DNA of 64,000 bases from Albifimbria verrucaria (taxonomy: Eukaryota > Ascomycota > Sordariomycetes > Hypocreales > Stachybotryaceae): NCBI GenBank assembly GCA_020081605.1, contig JAHREC010000018.1, positions 5,022,001 to 5,086,000 of the forward strand. The letters run 5' to 3'. Positions within the stretch are counted from its first letter, which is position 1. Each line of letters opens with the position of its first letter. Position numbers and translations under genes: made by a program. Positions 34,797 through 46,594 of this stretch are shown one piece after another. The notes under the pieces were generated by a model. That model saw nothing but the letters and a program-made list of their open reading frames with translations. It did not search any database and was not told the origin of the DNA.

Positions 34797-37700
34797 TGGA
34801 GGCTCACCGCTGTTCTGGGCTGGCAACGGAACTTAGGTGTTTTTAATTGTTGTTAACGAGAGCATGATGGTAGCGGCGCGATGGGTTGATTGTAAGGCAC
34901 TGGAAAGCGGCGCCCTGTCTGTTTATATCTGGTCTGTTTGCTTACACGGAGTGTGGAGGGAGGCGAAAGGGCACATGAAAGACACTTGGGGACACCACCA
35001 ACAACAAAGCATGCAACTCACGAAACGCACTGGAGGCGTGGCATGAAGAGAATGGAATGGATAGGTGACATGATTACATGCTCGAACCACTGGGCGGCGT
35101 TCCAAGGCCAGCTTAGAGGAGCGGTTAAATATCGTCGTTTAAATGCAAGCACACTAGAATATTCCAAGTGGTTCGAATCGCAAGGGATTAATGCGAGGTG
35201 ACAACGTGACAGTTATTGTATGCTTCTCCCTTTTAGCAGATGGCATTCACATGTGAATGTGCAAGATAAGCTTGGGAATTGTTCCTGTGAAACAGGGGAC
35301 TAACCCCACACCACAATTCAATTCAGGGGACTTGCAGCGCTAGGCCAGCCTCATCATGGTTGACCGTACACTGCGGATATTCATACCTTCAAAGTATTGG
35401 ACGCGCCAGGGGAAGTAATCAAGTTCCACAGACCGATGGTCTTTGGTCACACGAGCATGAGCTAGGGTTAAGGGTCTTTTTGGGCGACAGTGGAGACGAT
35501 GAAGGAAATAAGTAGCCAGGGAAAAGAGAAGATAGGGTATAGAAATAGGTAATTAAGAGGTTAAACAAAGGGCGCTGGGCCAAGGGGAATGGTGGAAGAA
35601 GGAGGGTCGTTTCGTGGTTTTGGTGACTTGAGTCGTGGTTGACGCCAGGACAGCTTGGCAAGGTCTAGCCATGTGCATGAGCGAAAAACGGCCAGGAAAG
35701 AGTGGGAGGAGGAGACATGGCATATTGGTATATATCGGCGTTGAGGAAAAGACAACGTAGGTCCCAGTCCGATCCGAATCCTATGGTCAGATGATAGGGA
35801 ACGGTTCATCCGAGCACGGCTGGTAAAGTGCAAGTGCTCGAGATGAAGGGTTGTTTGTTAATCTAGACCAGGACTGCCACCAGAGTTGCAGCAACGAGAT
35901 GCACAGATTGCTGAAAAGAGAAGCGACGGAGGCTTCGGAGGATGAGAAACGAGGAAAGGGGACAATGGCTCGACGGATGGGTCGGCCCAATGTTGGTCGG
36001 AGCGTCGGGCATCTCCATATTGATGAGGAATGATGCCATGGCCGAGTTTGATGTCGACATGCAAAACTGGGGAAATTCCAGCGCAAGGCTTACGGATGCC
36101 AGTCTTGGTCCAATCCGCCCGGAGAAAAGTGACAGTGCATACTGTATGCGAGTGAGTGAGTGATGCGTAGAGCTGACGGAGACCAGAGATGCAACAGGCC
36201 ATTGTGTCATTGGCGATTACGCCATCGTTAGAGCGTCTTGCGACAGAGGCTCTGCGTAGAGTCTAAAAGGCTGACCTTAATTTTTCTCCGGTTCCTTCGC
36301 AAAGACCAAGGAAACGCCTTTGGGGAGGGTGTGTGCAACGAAATTGAAGATCGAGGGAGGCCAGGCCTAGGCCAGGCCAGGTCCACAGACTTGCAACAAA
36401 CGGGGTGGTGCAGTTTGTGGGGTTTCCTTCCGATAAGGTGCCTACACGGAAAAAGAGTTATGGGAAACAAGTAAGTAATGTCTTGGTGACTGATGGATGC
36501 AGATTGCGAAGGCAAGCTTGGAAAGGATATATTTCCTTGGTATTCGAAGGCAGGGCTGAGACCGCGAGGGCGACGTTACTGGGTTGGTCGAGAAACTGTC
36601 TTGGAGCTTGCTTCAGCCGGTCATGTGCCATGTCTGTCTTTGCCTTATGGAATTATGGGGTCGGTTTTTCCCCTTTACCTTCCCCTTCCCTTCTTTTTTG
36701 CAACATGCGGGGAGCGAGCCTCGTGTCGTGTAAGCCACGAGCTTCGGTCACCGTCACAGGCGCTATCAGGCCTACTCTCCATCTTTAGCTCCTTTGTCTC
36801 CATCGAACAGCTCGTCCACAATCCTCAGGATGTGAAGATCAGGGGCCTAGGTCGCAGTCATCTGAAGATCACGGCCTCTTGGGCCAGGATCTATGACGGG
36901 GTGAGGCGGAGGGGACCAGCGGTAAGCCGCATGTCTATCTGTCTACACGGCTATACAGTATACACATCTCATCACATCACCGTCGCACTGCCCTGCGTAT
37001 TCTTGTTCGATGGGCTACTGCACCATAGTCGCGTGGCAATCTGCGTACGTGTTTGTTGCGGTCTCCTCGCAGCTGCAATCGCTGACATCAGAGTCTCGGC
37101 GTTTTGGCTGTCTCTGAAGTGACAGGTCTCATCGCGGTCGACTCACCCCAATACAGACAGCTCCATCAATTGCAGCCCAAGAGGAATTCGGGAAGGCTCA
37201 GGCTCTTCGGTCTTCATCCTGTGGCTGAACAATCACCAACACATGCTCAAGGTCGACCGGCCGTCCACAAGGTGGAAACCCTCACTTCACATCATGCATT
37301 GGTTGGGACAAAAACCCTGCAGAAGCACACGCCCCTTATTCACCCCGTCCATGACCGACCCCTTGCTTAGCAGAGGTTTGTCCTAGGGAACGTAGTGGCG
37401 TAGGATTGACCAACCGTAGTGTTCGTGGTGCCGAATCGAGTAGTTGGACACTGGTTGCTTCTGAATGGCCCAGACCAGGACGAAACGAAAAGAGCAGGCT
37501 CCGATCCACAGCACACCGCTGCTTTTCCATCCACGTCGGCCGGGGTCCAGTTCATATCGTGCGCAGGGCTTTCTCTGCCTGTCCAAGTCGTCGACCAGGC
37601 TACGCAGCCGAAGAGGCCGTTGGAGGGCGATAACTAGCCCCGGTGCGGAATAGGGCCCAACAGAATGTCTACGGAACGTCGCCATCCTCGGCACCACCGC

Positions 37701-38630
37701 CGACCGTGATTAGGGCTACTCACACAACCACATGTAGGAGAAGGGAAAGGAAATGGCTTCCAGCTAGCAGCCCACATCATCCTGCAACAAAATCTGGGGA
37801 TTATGATTCCTCGCTGCTCTTCCCCACATGGATGCTCTGGCATTCTTGCGTGCTCGGCCTGCGCTGCACTGTTTTATGCACCGTCTTGAGGCGCTTTCTT
37901 TATTGCATCTCGCATCGACACCGGAACATCGCCAAAACATCCCCTGCTTCACACACCCTCCCCTCCACTGCGTCCCGAAGTAGCCCAGCCACTGCCGCTG
38001 TATCCCCATCATGCTGCTCCTCGCTCGTTCTTCGCAATTTCTATCAACGGTGTTAGAGCGTCCGTCGGCTCCCTTCCACATATCATACTGTACCCGGCAG
38101 GCCGCAGGCCTACTGTGGGGTTTGGGACCTCTCATAGCCCAACACCCTCCTCCGATCGAGTTCCTTTGTTACGCTACCCTTATCTGAGACCTCTGCTCGC
38201 GCCTTGACAAGCGTGGCAAGCAACCGTGCCGCGGCCCTTCGTCGTCTGACATGCTGTCCGTAATCTGTTCCTTCACCTGTCTAGCGCTGCTCCTCTCCGT
38301 CTCTTGAGCCAACTTACTTAAAGCCTGTCCCGCTACCCACCCCTCCTCTCACACTGTTCATTTCCTTCTCCTATACATATCATTCCTCGTGAGAAGAGCC
38401 ACAAACACAATCCAGGCACGTAGACTAGGCCTTCGTTGAATTACCACACTCCCATCAACGAGCAGCTCATACGACTCATCTACCACCAACCACCAACACA
38501 TAGCTCTTATATCCCCGTCATAGCCCTCTCTTGTATTCGATACAAGCTGCTTCTGAGCATACCTCATCTCATCAACCCTCATCTTCGATCATCACTCCCT
38601 TGGTAACTGCAGCTCGGCCCTCCTCATATC
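34797..38630. other. 3.8 kb spacer, no gene recognised
   Basis: Contains several unbroken frames (the largest, 36493-37122 plus, 209 codons) without domains, signal peptide or fungal codon bias. The last 500 bp before the sulfatase are pyrimidine-rich and look like leader. I see no transposon ends. Confidence 0.45.
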
Positions 38631-40446
38631 ATGGCACCGGACCTCAACTCGCTGCCGACTTCGGCGGCTCATCATCCTACCAAGGACTCGGCACCAAAGC
38701 CCAACATCCTTTTCATCATGGCCGATCAGCTGGCGGCTCCTCAGCTCAAAATGTACAACCCTTCGTCTCAGATCAAAACCCCAACCTGGACCGCCTGGCC
38801 TCAAAATCAGTGCAGTTTGACTCGGCCTACTGCCCATCTCCCCTGTGTGCTCCCTCCCGTATGAGCTTGATCACCGGCCTGCTGCCCATGAAGATTGGCG
38901 CTTTCGACAACGCGTCTCAGATCAACTCCGAGATTCCTACCTACGCCCACTATCTCCGGTCTCGGGGCTACCATACTGCCTTGGCTGGCAAGATGCACTT
39001 CGTGGGTGACCAGCTTCACGGTTACGAGCAGCGTCTCACGAGTGACATTTACCCGGGTGACTTTGGATGGTCTGTGAACTGGGATGAGCCTGATACACGG
39101 CTCGAATGGTACCACAATGCCAGCTCCATCCTTCAGGCCGGTCCCTGCGGCCGTAGCAACCAGCTGGATTATGACGAGGAAGTCATGTACAAGAGCACGC
39201 AGTATCTGTGGGATCATGTCCGCGAAGGGCCTAACAAGCGTCCATTCTGTCTCACGGTAAGTGACGGAGGATCCAAATCCTACTTCAGGAAACCCGTTCG
39301 ATGGCTTGTTTCTTGATGGGAGTAATCTTTAGTAGGCACAGCTAACATTTATGTTTTAGGTCTCCTTGACGCATCCTCATGACCCCTACACCATCACCAA
39401 GAAGTACTGGGATCGATACGAGGGTGTTGACATTGACCTGCCCAAGGTCCGCATTCCTAAGGAGCAGCTTGACACTCACAGCCAGCGATTGATGCGTGTC
39501 TGCGATTTGTGGGACCAGGATTTTACCGACGAGCAAATCAAGCAAGCCAAGAGGGCCTACTATGGCTCAGTCAGTTATGTTGATGACTGCATCGGCAGGC
39601 TCCTGGAGACACTTGAGGAAGCTGGATTGGCGGATGACACCATTATCATTTTCAGCGGCGACCACGGTGATATGCTGGGAGAGCGTGGATTGTGGTACAA
39701 GATGAGCTACTTCGAGTCGTCGGTCCGCGTCCCTCTTCTGGTCAACTATCCTAAGCTGTTCGAGCCTCACCGTGTCACAAAAAATGTCTCGACGCTCGAT
39801 ATCCTTCCTACCATTTGTGATTTGATCGGCACCAAGCCCGCGGCGCTGTTGCCTATGGACGGCGTTAGCATGCTACCTCACCTGAAGAATGAGGAAGGCC
39901 ATGACACTGTCTACGCTGAGTACACTGGCGAGGGTACCGTCCGCCCGATGATGATGATTCGCCGTGGTCCTTGGAAGTACATTACCTGCCCTGCAGACGA
40001 GCCACAACTCTACCACCTAGAGAGAGATCCGCTCGAGGTTGACAACCTGGCCCGTTTCAGGAAGATTGAGCCCAAGACACCCGAGGAGGAGGAGGCGAAG
40101 GCCGTATTCGAGGAGTACGACGCCGAAGCTAAGGCCAAGTGGGACTTTGACGCCATCACCACCCAGGTCTTGCAGTCGCAGCGTAGTCGCCGTGTGGTGT
40201 GGGATGCTCTTAAGCTGGGTACATTCACGAGCTGGGATTTCGACCCAATTGACGACGGCAGGATGAAGTAAGTCCAACCTCCCTGGTTCTATTAACCGAG
40301 TGAAACATCATTTGCTGACTTCGAACTGCAGGTATATTCGATCTACCATTCCTCTGGATGACCTGGAGCGTCGTGCCCGCTACCCTCCTGTTGACACGTA
40401 TGGGCAAGAATTCAACAAGACCACAGTCAACTCCACTAGGGGATGA
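38631..40446 (+). CDS. Choline sulfatase (one suspected frameshift)
   Basis: Hydrolyses choline-O-sulfate to choline and sulfate (EC 3.1.6.6), a route by which fungi recover stored sulfur; cytosolic, no signal peptide seen. Alkaline-phosphatase fold: metal-site start NILFIMADQLAAPQL, sulfatase signature LCAPSRMSLITG with the Cys that becomes formylglycine, GKMHFVGDQLHGYE, SLTHPHDPY, IIIFSGDHGDMLGERGLW, and a C-terminal choline-sulfatase region with QRSRRVVWDALKLG and YIRSTIPLDDLERRARYPPV. Introns 39257-39359 and 40268-40331. The C run 38779-38782 is one short (TPNLDRLASKS segment). About 545 residues. Start ATG at 38631 gives MAPDLNSLP. No choline or sulfate transporter lies beside it. Confidence 0.95.
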
Positions 40447-41063
40447 AAACTCGGAGGGTAATTTGATGTGTGTTCTGGGAGTATGTGTAAGGTTCAGAAT
40501 TTGATTGGGTTACTTCACGGTTGCATTGGAGCGTAGCATGTAAAGCGATGGGTTTAAAAGGTTAAGAAAACAGAGGTGCAGTTATATGTGAATTGCAAAT
40601 ACATCCACCATGACACAATTAATGTTCTTGGCGAGGATATAAATATGTGACAGTTTTGCAGGCTGATATGATTTCTAAAACCATTGACTGGGATATTGAC
40701 CTCATGTTATCTATCATCTTGCTATTGTGATTTATGAAGTCAAGACCAGCCAGCAGCTATAGCTCTGTTTGCAACATGGAGGGGTCCTGGTGGGGCCGAG
40801 CACCATGATTAACAGCTTACCCTGCACTGTGCTGAATTCAGGCGCCTGCAACGCTTCCGAGCGCATCTTTCGAACTTTCAACTGCACTTCCTCTCTTCGC
40901 TTCCGCGTCCATGGTGCTTTGTTGTTACGAGAAAATACGCCATTAGCTTCATATACGCCATCACAGTTGACCTGATCTTCTGCTTGCCTCTCTGACCTCG
41001 ATTGGCGAAAGGAAACAGAGGCAAACACCTCGTTATCGTTGTTAACAAAACGAAACCGACACA
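40447..41063. other. 0.6 kb spacer
   Basis: 3' region of the sulfatase (AT-rich) and promoter of med8; no coding signal seen. Confidence 0.4.
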
Positions 41064-41881
41064 ATGGCTGCACTGGGCTGGGACGATGACGAGCTCAAGT
41101 CTGTTGAACAGCTACTCGCCAGAGTGGCACAGCTATCTAGCAGCATCCAGAGTCTGAAGATGGATCTGCTCAAGAGCAACCCACTCCCTCCTCCGTACGC
41201 ATTACCCTCGCCGAAATAAGGACTGCTGAAGCTTACTGTCGCGTAGATCATCCCTCCAGGCGTCGGCGCAGATTCTCCAGCGCAACCTACAAACCGTTCT
41301 CGACAGCATCAATGAAAACTCGGAACTGTTTACGCGCATTGCTATACATCCTTCGACCAACTACCCGGGGCGCACCCAAGAGAACATATTACTACAGCTA
41401 CTCCGCAAGAAACTAGAGCCCGATGTCGAGGAGCTCGTAGCTGAGGGTCGCGAGACTGCGAAGCTCGCCACGCCCGAAGGCATCGCGCAGCTGCAGAGCA
41501 TATGGGACGAGCTGCGCGAATGGACACACGGACGGATCGCTGCTTATGTTCGCGACGAGGCGGGAGACGTCTATACAAAAGAGGAGCGCGAGATGGGCAC
41601 GGAAAATGTACGCACGGGTTTGCGAAGGACCTAGAGGAGGAGAGCGATGATGAAGATGAGGACGACGAAGGCGATGAGGAGCCGGTGGAGATGGCGCTGC
41701 TCCTGGACAGGCCGGAACGCAGCAAGCAAGAGGCCTTGAGCCGGAGACGCTGCTGTGGTTCGCCGCGAGGAGATTTTGAAGTGCCACCCAACGTTGAGTA
41801 CGAGCGCAAGACCGGGGCTTTCAGAGGGCTCGAGGGAGTGAGGATACCCCCGAGCCGATGCATGTGACCGCACCGCCCTAG
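41064..41881 (+). CDS. med8: Mediator subunit 8 (suspected frameshifts)
   Basis: Head-module subunit of the RNA polymerase II Mediator complex. Start ATG at 41064 gives MAALGWDDDELKSVEQLL; the helical bundle continues through RVAQLSSSIQSLKMDLLK, an intron at 41195-41246, SLQASAQILQRNLQTVL, a PSTNYPGRTQENILLQLLRK segment typical of fungal Med8, and LREWTHGRIAAYVRDEAG. An acidic stretch follows (EEESDDEDEDDEGDEE), then a conserved end FEVPPNVEYERKTGAFRGLE. About 255 residues to the first stop at 41879-41881. One-base gaps are likely at GG 41627-41628 and C5 41847-41851, and a pair of opposite steps near 41735-41770. The frame continues after the TAG, see the next entry, so the true end is uncertain. 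Confidence 0.85.
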
Positions 41882-42213
41882 GTTGACGGCGATGGTCTGA
41901 AAATCAAGGATAGCCCCTACGAATCGTCACGGACGACGACTTTGTCGCCAATGTTGGAGAGCGAGAGCGGCAAGTTCATCGCAGCGACAGATGCGCTCGA
42001 TCCTGTCGCGAGTCTGGACTGGGCTGTTGTTACATGTGGGTTGCAGACTCCATGCCTCAGCTTGGGGAAGGGTCTGAAGCTGAGCTCGAGGCACTAATAA
42101 ATGAACTCAACGCATCTAGTCTCTTCCGAGTATTAGCAACGTTGGCCGATGATGAAGATTTTCAAGACAGCAATGACCCTATGCATCTTCATCTGACATT
42201 GGGCAACCCATGA
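41882..42213 (+). other. coding-like tail downstream of med8 (extension or gene remnant)
   Basis: Directly after the TAG, and in the same frame, about 65 codons read on with good fungal codon use (DGDGLKIKDSPYESS, SGKFIAATDALDPVASLDW). After one C-run step near 42049 the next frame gives LGEGSEAELEALINELNASS and LFRVLATLADDEDF up to a stop at 42211-42213. Either Med8 is longer and the TAG region is misread, or this is a remnant of another gene. No family recognised. Confidence 0.5.
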
Positions 42214-43031
42214 ATAGGCGGGTCGATCACAGCACGTGTCGGATACGCTCTGTGACAGTCGATCCTTGGCTCAGAGCCGGGTAGGTATACTGCAGCCGTT
42301 CATTGGCAGCCAAAGGAAGCTCAGCTCGATCAATTGACTCGTACGTAGGGAGGGTATGACGTATAAGGATGGCTAATGAGTGTGCCAGGGCATGGGAAAC
42401 AGGCTCAACAGACGTGCATTGCGTAAAGCTGTGTATGATAATGTATTGAGTGGTGAGGACGCAGCCACGCTTGCCAACCCTGTAGAATGAGCCAGATACG
42501 GCTCATATCAATCAAGACGCCTTCGTCGATTGACCGGGAACCTCCTGGCCAGGCGATCCACACCGCACGGTAGGATCGCTGGTAGGCGAGTGAATGCTGA
42601 CGCTCTGCATACATTCCTCCCCTCAGCTAGTGCCAAACTGGCTTTCAGCCCTGCCACATGCACCCGGTGAATCATGCTGCATCACACATCCGGAGCGAAA
42701 CAGAGTGCGGTCCGTCCCCGCAGCAGGATGTTTAGTGCTCACCTGGACTCTGCAGTGACCCAATGACGGATGCAGCAAGCCCGTCACAGCTGCTTTGGAC
42801 ATGTCTTGGTGTTGGGGAGGCGCCATGATTTCATAAGCCCCGGACCTGAACCTGGTGTTACGGAGGTTCTGGGCCTTGGAGAGGCATTATGAAAGGAGAC
42901 CTGGGACCTCTTTTCTTGCATTGCCCATTTCGTGACTTGTCTCGACACGCAGCCCGTGCCACAATTGCGACTTATACAGAGCTCGACGATCCTGACATGT
43001 GCATCTAGACAGCATTCTACAGTGACTAGCC
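42214..43031. other. 0.8 kb spacer
   Basis: No gene, RNA or repeat recognised between the med8 region and the next gene. Confidence 0.4.
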
Positions 43032-44131
43032 ATGGCAGTAGCAACAGCAAACCCAAACCTCGGCTACGCAGCTATTACAGGGCCCTGGTGCCCGTCGGGC
43101 GTGACGTTTTGCAAGCAGGCCAGAGCGGAGGTAAAGGAGCGCCCGAGGCAGGCTCCTGAATCGTACAGTCTTACAGACGTGGACAGCGATGAGGACGACG
43201 GCGCGAATGTCTGGCGCACACAGCCTGCATCGCGGTTCCTGTGCCTGCCGCTCGAGATTCGAATGCACATTTACGAATTTGTCCATCTCACGAACCCAGC
43301 GCCGTTCCTGAAGAGCAAATCGCTATACCCAATGCCAAAGCCCGGGCGCTGTCTTCTCAAGCCTCTTGTCAATGAGGAAACGCGGGATACTTCATCTGAC
43401 GCATCATCATCATCATCATCATCATCAGCTTCTAGGCTACGGTTATTACCCTCCAATCGGCCATCGAGTGGTCTTCCCACAGCTCTGCTCTTGGTTAGCA
43501 AGCAAGTGTACAATGAGGCGCGACAGGTGCCGCTGATGAACAATGAATTCATTTATGTGAACTGGTTCTCCTCCGGAGTATGGGCGGCGCATTTCTTCAC
43601 ACGCCATTTGCGCCCGTGGCAAAGCGATGCCATTCGCTTCGTCCGCCTTGAGATGCTGGCGACCGAGCTCGCCGACGACGGACATGGCATCCACCGCTGG
43701 ACAGACGTGTGCGAGAAATGGTCGCGGGGTCTGCGGGGCCTGCGCCTGCGGGTCGTTGGCGGCAAGGGCCCGGGCATCTTACCAGTGAAGCCCGCTCTGA
43801 CGGCGCAAATGTGGCCTAGCACGGAGACGACAGAAGAGGAGCGGGAGAAGGATGAGCGGGCGCGGCGGGAATTCGGGAGGAGATTCCATGCCGGGCGTGG
43901 GTGACAGATGGACTGGCGAAGCTACGGGCCCTGGATCAGCTAGAGGTGGAGATGGTGCTCCCCCAATGGTCGGCGAAGGAGAAGCTGGCGTGGTGTGCGA
44001 GGCTACAGGAGGTGCTGCGGGAGATAGGGATGCGGACAACTGTGGTCTGCGTCGAGCGGGTGGAGGTGAAGAGTGTGGATGAGGGTGCGCAGGACGGCGG
44101 GGGCAGAGCAAGGGACACGCGTAACGGGTAG
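43032..44131 (+). CDS. Hypothetical protein with F-box-like/2EXR-type N-terminal motif (one suspected frameshift)
   Basis: Function unknown. After about 70 residues comes FLCLPLEIRMHIYEFVHLT, the LPxEIRxxIY helix shared by fungal F-box-like, 2EXR and DUF7730 proteins, later PTALLLVSKQVYNEARQVPL, also typical of that group (SxQxYxEA). Between them is a Ser run encoded by a CAT/ATC microsatellite (43402-43427). The C-terminal third follows a short G run (43893-43895): AWVTDGLAKLRALDQLEVEM and LARLQEVLREIGMRTTV-like sequence, then a low-complexity tail. About 365 residues. Such proteins are numerous in filamentous fungi and few have a known role. The ATG at 43032 is the first in frame; it may not be the true start. 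Confidence 0.75.
43402..43427 (+). repeat. CAT trinucleotide microsatellite inside coding sequence
   Basis: Eight or so CAT units, read as a Ser run (TCA) in the frame used. Confidence 0.85.
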
Positions 44132-45827
44132 CCGTTTGTGCATTTTCATGCGCGTTGCGACCGGATTGATTGTGGGAAACCGGCTGTATCAATAAATGTA
44201 GACTATCATGTCATGAAGACACACCGCAAGCTTATCTCTGTACTCTGTACTGCTACACCAGCGGCGTCGGGCGGTCTCGACCTCTGCAATTCCAACACAT
44301 GCGTGCGCCGGCACTTGTACTGCATAGTATAGAAGACATTGCGCAAGCAGTCACGGAGACATTCATCCAATGAAGCGGTGGTGGGCTTACGTCTGCATGT
44401 CAGCAGCTTCCTCACAGCGCCCGCGCAGGAAGAAGCGGTGCATGGCTGACGAGGAGCGGCCTCGCGCGGGTTAGCCAACGATGGCCGCCAGTGACGGCGA
44501 GGGCATGCGCGTGCAGAGTCAGCGTTGCATTATGATGCGGTGGCTTGCGTCCCGGGAAGATCAAATGCCGACTCAAAGCGAGGGGTTCCGGATTGCGTGC
44601 GCCGGGGCATTGGGGAGGTTTCGGCGTAAAGAGGCCCGTTAGCGGCGCTCGCCGAAGGTCCGGGGCTGTTGCTGCTCCACACCGCTTCCGGTGAGACACT
44701 TCTTACAGTGTGTTGATATACCTGCTTGCTTATCAAGCTAGGTATTTAGGTAGGTATCTAGCAGGAAGCAAAGTCGGTCTCAGTAACATGCAGAGGTTGA
44801 GAGACATGCCAGACAGGCCTGTGTCATGAGTCTCTGTGTGTTCTCTTCGTATTGACGTAGCGGACATGTCGCTAGGGAATCTTACCTTGGTTACGGACTA
44901 TTGAATCTATCGTTATGGATTTGACTTTATGGATATGAGTACAGAGTACTATAGTGATGAAAACCTCGACTGGGATTCAGAACTATGAGGATGTTTAAAT
45001 CGAGTTGGTTGCTCGGAATCCATTGCAGGATTCATGAGTAAATGCAAAAGATCCTCCCTAGGTACAACTCATCACGGGTGCGCATCATTACCGCGTAGAG
45101 TAAAACATCGAGCCCGGCGTAGGCCATGTCTCGTGCCGGGGTTATTGGGAAGATGTGATATCGGTCGGATTACTCTGTACACCGTCATCATAAGCAGCCT
45201 ACCTAGCTTAGCGGTCTATCTATCCACAATAGCCTACAGGGTAAATAGGACGTCACTGTAATCAACTCGACGTTGCGCCCTTGCTTGTCAAGCACCAGGC
45301 TAGGTAGCGTAGCTTCAACTTAAATACCTCTGGCCGTTTTCTTCTCCGCCCGTCGATCAGTGGCTTTCCGCTGCTGTTAGGCGCCAAGGTTTGCTGTGGT
45401 AGGTATAACTTATTGCTTTGTAATTTCACGACCAGCCCAGGGCGAGGAGAGGAAGAGGAGAGGTGATGATCAGCCCCTCATCACTGTGCATGTGACTTCG
45501 CGCGACTCTCGTTTCTGGCGACGAGGCCCGCACCGGCGATGAGTCACGCTTCACGCTCTGGAGACGTGCAGAAACGCTAGGGTACCGCGCGAATAGTCGT
45601 GAAAGGGACTGTTCCCGGTCAGGAGGCAAGCTGAGAGCCGTTTCGGGTTCTTGTCGCTGTGTTTTGTGCTTAAGCTTAACGGTGTGGCCACATCCTCCGT
45701 CTCTGCCTCTAGTCCATTGTAACTCCTGCATCATACCAATCGACGCAGCGCTCCGTCCTTGTTCCCTTGAAACAAGTACAGCGTCTTTACAACGGACGCC
45801 TATAACATCAAACGACAGCTCGTCACC
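44132..45827. other. 1.7 kb spacer
   Basis: No gene recognised. AT-richer in the middle (44.8-45.3 kb), with a TAGGTATTTAGGTAGGTAT motif near 44739-44758. Confidence 0.45.
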
Positions 45828-46594
45828 ATGGAAGCACGATGCCAATGCGGAGCCGTCTCTTTCCAGACGCCGCTCAACGCGCCCCTCGCCCTTTACGTCT
45901 GCCATTGCTCAGGATGTCGAAGGCAGACGGGCTCTGCCTTTGGCACGTCTGCTATATTCCCTCGCTTCGAACTCCCAGATACTGAAATGCTCAGCTGCTA
46001 CAAGTATGCGATTCCATCATGCGACGGGACTGCACATGCTGGAAGTTGTTACTGACGGGTTGCTGTGTTGTGTAGGCGTCCTACGTCGTCGGGTCATACC
46101 CTATACTGGTACGCCTGTTCTCGTGATGCTGTGCGATGGGAAGAATACATTCGAATTTGCTGACCAACGCAGTTACTTCTGTCGCAATTGCGGGACTCGT
46201 CTGCTCCACACGACACCGGTGCGTACTTTACTTCAGACCAATGCGTGTGTGTTCTGAGATCTTGAGGACACATGGCTTAACCCCTGCTCCAACAACATGT
46301 TGCTCACTTTCCTCTCCATAGGCTAAAAATGTCGTCTCCGTCAAAGGAGGCTGTCTCGAAGGCCTGGATTGGAACAAGGCCATTCACATTTGGACCAAGA
46401 GTGCCATGGTTCCCATCCCGGAGGGCTCCGAGTCACACTCGGAGGAATCGGGTTACGTCGACTACGGCGAGTCGCAAGAGATGCTCGACCAACCTTTGGA
46501 CCAGCCCGGTGAGCTTGCCGGCAGTGGGGGCACCTACCCGGAAGACTACAACCCGCGAGCGCCCGTGTCAGGTGGCTGTGAGCTGAGCGGTTGA
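45828..46594 (+). CDS. GFA/CENP-V-type zinc-binding protein
   Basis: Small protein of the Gfa family (first named for glutathione-dependent formaldehyde activation; most fungal members have no proven substrate). Zinc ligands are visible as MEARCQCG, YVCHCSGCRRQTGSAFG and FCRNCGTRLLHTTP, the standard spacing. Four exons with introns 46004-46075, 46109-46172 and 46219-46321, all GT-AG, and every junction keeps the frame. After the core (VSVKGGCLEGLDWNKAIHIW, IPEGSESHSEES) the tail is acidic and disordered, ending GGCELSG. About 175 residues. This gene shows no suspected indel, unlike most neighbours. Cytosolic by lack of signals. Confidence 0.9.

Noticed and set aside
35165..35190. GGTTCGAATC, a tRNA T-loop-like string
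   Set aside because: No matching acceptor, D or anticodon stems upstream.
36493..37122. 209-codon plus-strand frame
   Set aside because: No domain, no coding bias, overlapping frames equally open; chance frame in the 3.8 kb spacer.
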